From: Clostridiaceae bacterium
Lineage (GTDB): Bacteria; Bacillota; Clostridia; Oscillospirales; Acutalibacteraceae
Reading direction: 5' to 3'
DNA length: 8,044 nt
Assembly (NCBI GenBank): GCA_904502215.1
Contig: CAJGDQ010000039.1
Span: 1-8,044, forward strand
Part shown: piece by piece, positions 5,975 through 8,044 of the stretch
Layout of the letters: each line of letters opens with the position of its first letter
How positions within the stretch are numbered: position 1 is the stretch's first letter
Program-made: the position numbers and the translations under genes
Notes under the pieces: generated by a model
Databases searched by the model: none
What the model was told of the DNA's origin: nothing
The model's input: the letters and a program-made list of their open reading frames with translations, nothing else

Positions 5975-7251
5975 TATTTTGCCTCCTTTGGCAAAAGCTT
6001 ATAAACCGCCTCTAATTTAATTCCCTTTGCGGTTTTTATAACATCCTCACGAGAAATAAGTTTAACCTTTTCGGCCAAATCAGAGGGAGAATATAACTCA
6101 TCATTGTTAACCTTAACAGCATACCAAGTATCAAGGGAATTTTGACTATCATTATAGCTTTTAAATGAATCGCATATACTTTTTATCGAAGATTCAAACT
6201 CAAAATCACTAAATTGGCCCGATTTAACGATATTTAGCTGATTTAAAATTTCTTCCTCTGCCTTTTTGGCATTGGCAGTTTCAACTCCCGAATCAACCGT
6301 TAAAAGTCCCTTTTGGCGAACAGATAAGGCCGAGCAATAATAACAAAGGCTCATCTTTTCTCTAACATTTGAAAAAAGTCTGGAATAAGGTCCGCCGCCG
6401 AAAATATCACTTGTAACAAGAAGGGCGAGCGTTTTATCATCGTTACCAAAAGTTTCACTTGAGAAGCCCATAACAAGCTTGCCTTGGTTTATATCCTGTC
6501 TTTCTTCTATTCTCAAAACATCATCAAACTTTTGGCAGGGCTCAGATTTCTTGCAGTTGGTTATATTCTTTCTCTCAACCCTCGAAAATCTTTCGCCAAG
6601 CTCCTCAAAAAGACCTGATGGAACTTGACTTCCGATAACCTGAATCCTGATAAATGCGCTTTCTATCATATTGCGCCAAGCATTGTAAAGGCTTTTTCCG
6701 CTTATGGCCTCAACCTGCTCTATGGTTCCGCATTTTGAGGTCCCATAAGCTTTTCCCTTAAACATTTCTTCAATAAGGCGGTTTTTAGCATAAATTCTCT
6801 TTTCGCTAAACTGACCCTTTATATGCTCGATAGCCTTGCGTTTCTCTCTTGCAAGGTCGCTTTCTAAAAATGCATCATTTTCTATACTCGGTTTGAAAAC
6901 CAACCCTAAAAGCAAATCGGTTGCACTTTTAACAAGAGATTCGCCATCAAGTGAAAATCTATCATTAATAACCGAAACGGTCATTTTCAGCAACTGATAA
7001 TCTCCATACTTCTCAGCCGAAGCATCAAGTCTTGCTCCATAAAGTCGGTTAAGCTTATAATTAAGTTTTGAAAAATCAGGATATTTTTCACTGCAGGTAG
7101 TAAGAATAAAAGGAAGCAAGGCATTCTCAGCCACAGTTTCCTCTTTTAAAGGCATATAAAAATTAAATGATATAAGGGTTGTGTTAAATCTTTCGTTCTT
7201 AACGAAAAGACCTTCAACACCCTCAGCCAAACGATAACTTTTAACAGACAT
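5974..7251 (-). CDS. yfmF: M16-family peptidase-like protein YfmF (zinc motif absent)
   Basis: This is the non-catalytic partner of the M16 pair. The 425-residue protein has the two-domain M16 layout. Where the zinc motif HxxEH should stand it reads NALLPFILTTCSEKYPDF (43-60), as in YmfF homologues, so it cannot bind the metal. The C-terminal half keeps FGGGPYSRLFSNVREK (284-299) and SLCYY, the substrate-binding Arg/Tyr region that complements the active subunit in M16 heterodimers. Start choice: AAGGTGAT (7263-7256) lies 4 nt before ATG 7251. The upstream in-frame ATG at 7299 would add 16 hydrophobic residues, has no ribosome-binding site and would overlap the promoter -10. It heads the five-gene operon and probably acts with YfmH in the cytoplasm (inference). 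Confidence 0.92.
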   Translation of the reverse strand: MSVKSYRLAEGVEGLFVKNERFNTTLISFNFYMPLKEETVAENALLPFILTTCSEKYPDFSKLNYKLNRLYGARLDASAEKYGDYQLLKMTVSVINDRFSLDGESLVKSATDLLLGLVFKPSIENDAFLESDLAREKRKAIEHIKGQFSEKRIYAKNRLIEEMFKGKAYGTSKCGTIEQVEAISGKSLYNAWRNMIESAFIRIQVIGSQVPSGLFEELGERFSRVERKNITNCKKSEPCQKFDDVLRIEERQDINQGKLVMGFSSETFGNDDKTLALLVTSDIFGGGPYSRLFSNVREKMSLCYYCSALSVRQKGLLTVDSGVETANAKKAEEEILNQLNIVKSGQFSDFEFESSIKSICDSFKSYNDSQNSLDTWYAVKVNNDELYSPSDLAEKVKLISREDVIKTAKGIKLEAVYKLLPKEAK

Positions 7252-7289
7252 TAAAATCACCTTATAAAGTTTAAAATATATTAATATAT

Positions 7290-7319
7290 ATTTTACCATA
7301 CTTTAACACAAATTTACAA
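7290..7319 (-). promoter_or_regulatory. Promoter of the yfmF-yfmH-lgt-folD operon
   Basis: On the minus strand TTGTAA (7319-7314) is followed after 18 bp by TAAAAT (7295-7290), preceded by TGG, an extended -10. The start would be near 7283, leaving a leader of about 32 nt before ATG 7251. The -35 is imperfect; the extended -10 may compensate. No other promoter is obvious within the tightly packed operon. Confidence 0.55.
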
Positions 7320-7332
7320 CAAAAATATAAAA

Positions 7333-7361
7333 TTGAAATATCGGGAAAAATATGGTATAAT
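7333..7361 (+). promoter_or_regulatory. Promoter of the cardiolipin synthase gene
   Basis: TTGAAA (7333-7338) and TATAAT (7356-7361) are separated by 17 bp, with TGG directly before the -10 (extended -10). The start would be near 7368, about 23 nt before ATG 7391. AAAGGAGG (7376-7383) is the ribosome-binding site, 7 nt from the start. Confidence 0.8.
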
Positions 7362-7390
7362 AAAATAAAAACCTGAAAGGAGGAAGCTTT

Positions 7391-8044
7391 ATGAAAAAAG
7401 AGAGAAAACGTGGTATACCTATGCCAATAAGAATTATAGTTTCGGGACTATTGCTTTTGGTTCAGCTATTTTACCTAGGGTTTTCCCTTTATGATGTTAC
7501 CTCGAACTCCATTTTAATTTATACAGTTTCCCTCATTTTAGGTGCGGCAACAGTTATTATTATATTTAACCGCCGAGGAAATTCCGACCATAAGATAGCC
7601 TGGATAATATTTATTCTTATCTTCCCTATTTTTGGAATAACCGTTTATATGCTTTGGGGCGGTGGAAGAGTTATGCCCCATATCAAGAAAAAAATGCGTA
7701 TTTGCAGCTCTCATTATATGCCATTTTTAAAGGAAGAAGAATCGGTTAAATCAAAGCTCAGCTATTATGATTTGCTTCATTCCCGTCAGGCTGATTATCT
7801 TGTGAAAGAAAGCGGCTATCCCCTTTATGATAAAAGCTCAACCGAGTTTTTAGCCCCCGGAGAGAAAATCTTTGCAAGGCTCTTAGAAGAGCTTGAAAAG
7901 GCTGAAAAATATATCTATATGGAGTTTTTCATTATCGCCGAAGGCGAAATGTGGGACTCTATTCACGAAATTTTGAAAAGGAAGGCAAAGGAAGGCAAGG
8001 AAATTAAGATTATTTTCGATGATTTCGGTTCTATCAAACGCCAG
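7391..8044 (+). CDS. cls: Cardiolipin synthase, N-terminal part (cut by window edge)
   Basis: This membrane enzyme of the phospholipase D superfamily condenses two phosphatidylglycerols to cardiolipin and glycerol. The 218 codons in the window cover the N-terminal part. Three hydrophobic segments (about 12-34, 39-60 and 68-90) are seen, the third including the PLDc_N motif HKIAWIIFILIFPIFGITVY. The first PLD-like domain begins with FLAPGEKIFARLLEELEKAEKYIYMEFFII (153-182) and EIKIIFDDFGSIKRQ, typical of bacterial Cls. The catalytic HKD motifs lie beyond the window, so activity cannot be judged. It is a monocistronic start with its own promoter, divergent from yfmF. Confidence 0.92.
   Translation, partial: MKKERKRGIPMPIRIIVSGLLLLVQLFYLGFSLYDVTSNSILIYTVSLILGAATVIIIFNRRGNSDHKIAWIIFILIFPIFGITVYMLWGGGRVMPHIKKKMRICSSHYMPFLKEEESVKSKLSYYDLLHSRQADYLVKESGYPLYDKSSTEFLAPGEKIFARLLEELEKAEKYIYMEFFIIAEGEMWDSIHEILKRKAKEGKEIKIIFDDFGSIKRQ

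Noticed and set aside
7252..7299. Sixteen-residue N-terminal extension of YfmF from ATG 7299
   Set aside because: It lacks a ribosome-binding site and overlaps the probable -10; AAGGTGAT correctly precedes ATG 7251.

Overview
The window looks like a chromosomal segment of a low-GC Gram-positive bacterium (Bacillota, probably Clostridia). The base composition is AT-rich, Shine-Dalgarno sites are strong (AAAGGAGG, AGGAGG), promoters are sigma-A-like, and the gene families (YfmF/YfmH peptidase pair, LytTR regulator, TcdR/UviA-like sigma factor, r1t-type holin) are typical of that phylum. The genus cannot be fixed from the sequence alone.

Layout. Positions 1-627 (minus) hold the first 209 codons of a LytTR response regulator whose receiver domain has lost its phosphoacceptor Asp and its conserved Lys. 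A 253-bp divergent intergenic region (628-880) carries a perfect TTGACA-N17-TATAAT promoter for the regulator and a 9-bp direct repeat with a 12-bp gap, which is the geometry of LytTR operators. Next to the following gene it also holds a candidate sigma-factor-type promoter and a hairpin that would mask that gene's ribosome-binding site. Positions 881-2316 (plus) form a tight three-gene cassette: a small TcdR/UviA-like sigma factor, a signal-less M23 endolysin with two CW_7 wall-binding repeats, and a two-helix r1t-type holin. The cassette ends at a bidirectional terminator (2315-2343).

Positions 2328-7251 (minus) are a five-gene operon read toward the same terminator: yfmF (M16 homologue without the zinc motif), yfmH (M16 with HFLEH), lgt, folD and a small exported membrane-anchored protein of unknown function. 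Adjacent genes abut or overlap throughout. A divergent promoter region (7252-7390) separates it from the start of a cardiolipin synthase gene (7391 to the window end, plus).

The housekeeping operon is ordinary. The most interesting part is the left end: a pseudo-receiver LytTR regulator facing a sigma/endolysin/holin cassette with no structural phage genes in view. Known Clostridium systems pair the same kind of sigma factor with a holin to express and release large toxins or bacteriocins (TcdR/TcdE, UviA/UviB). The cassette here may be a related, chromosomally resident, regulated lysis or protein-release module. Its cargo is not in the window, so that function is inference.
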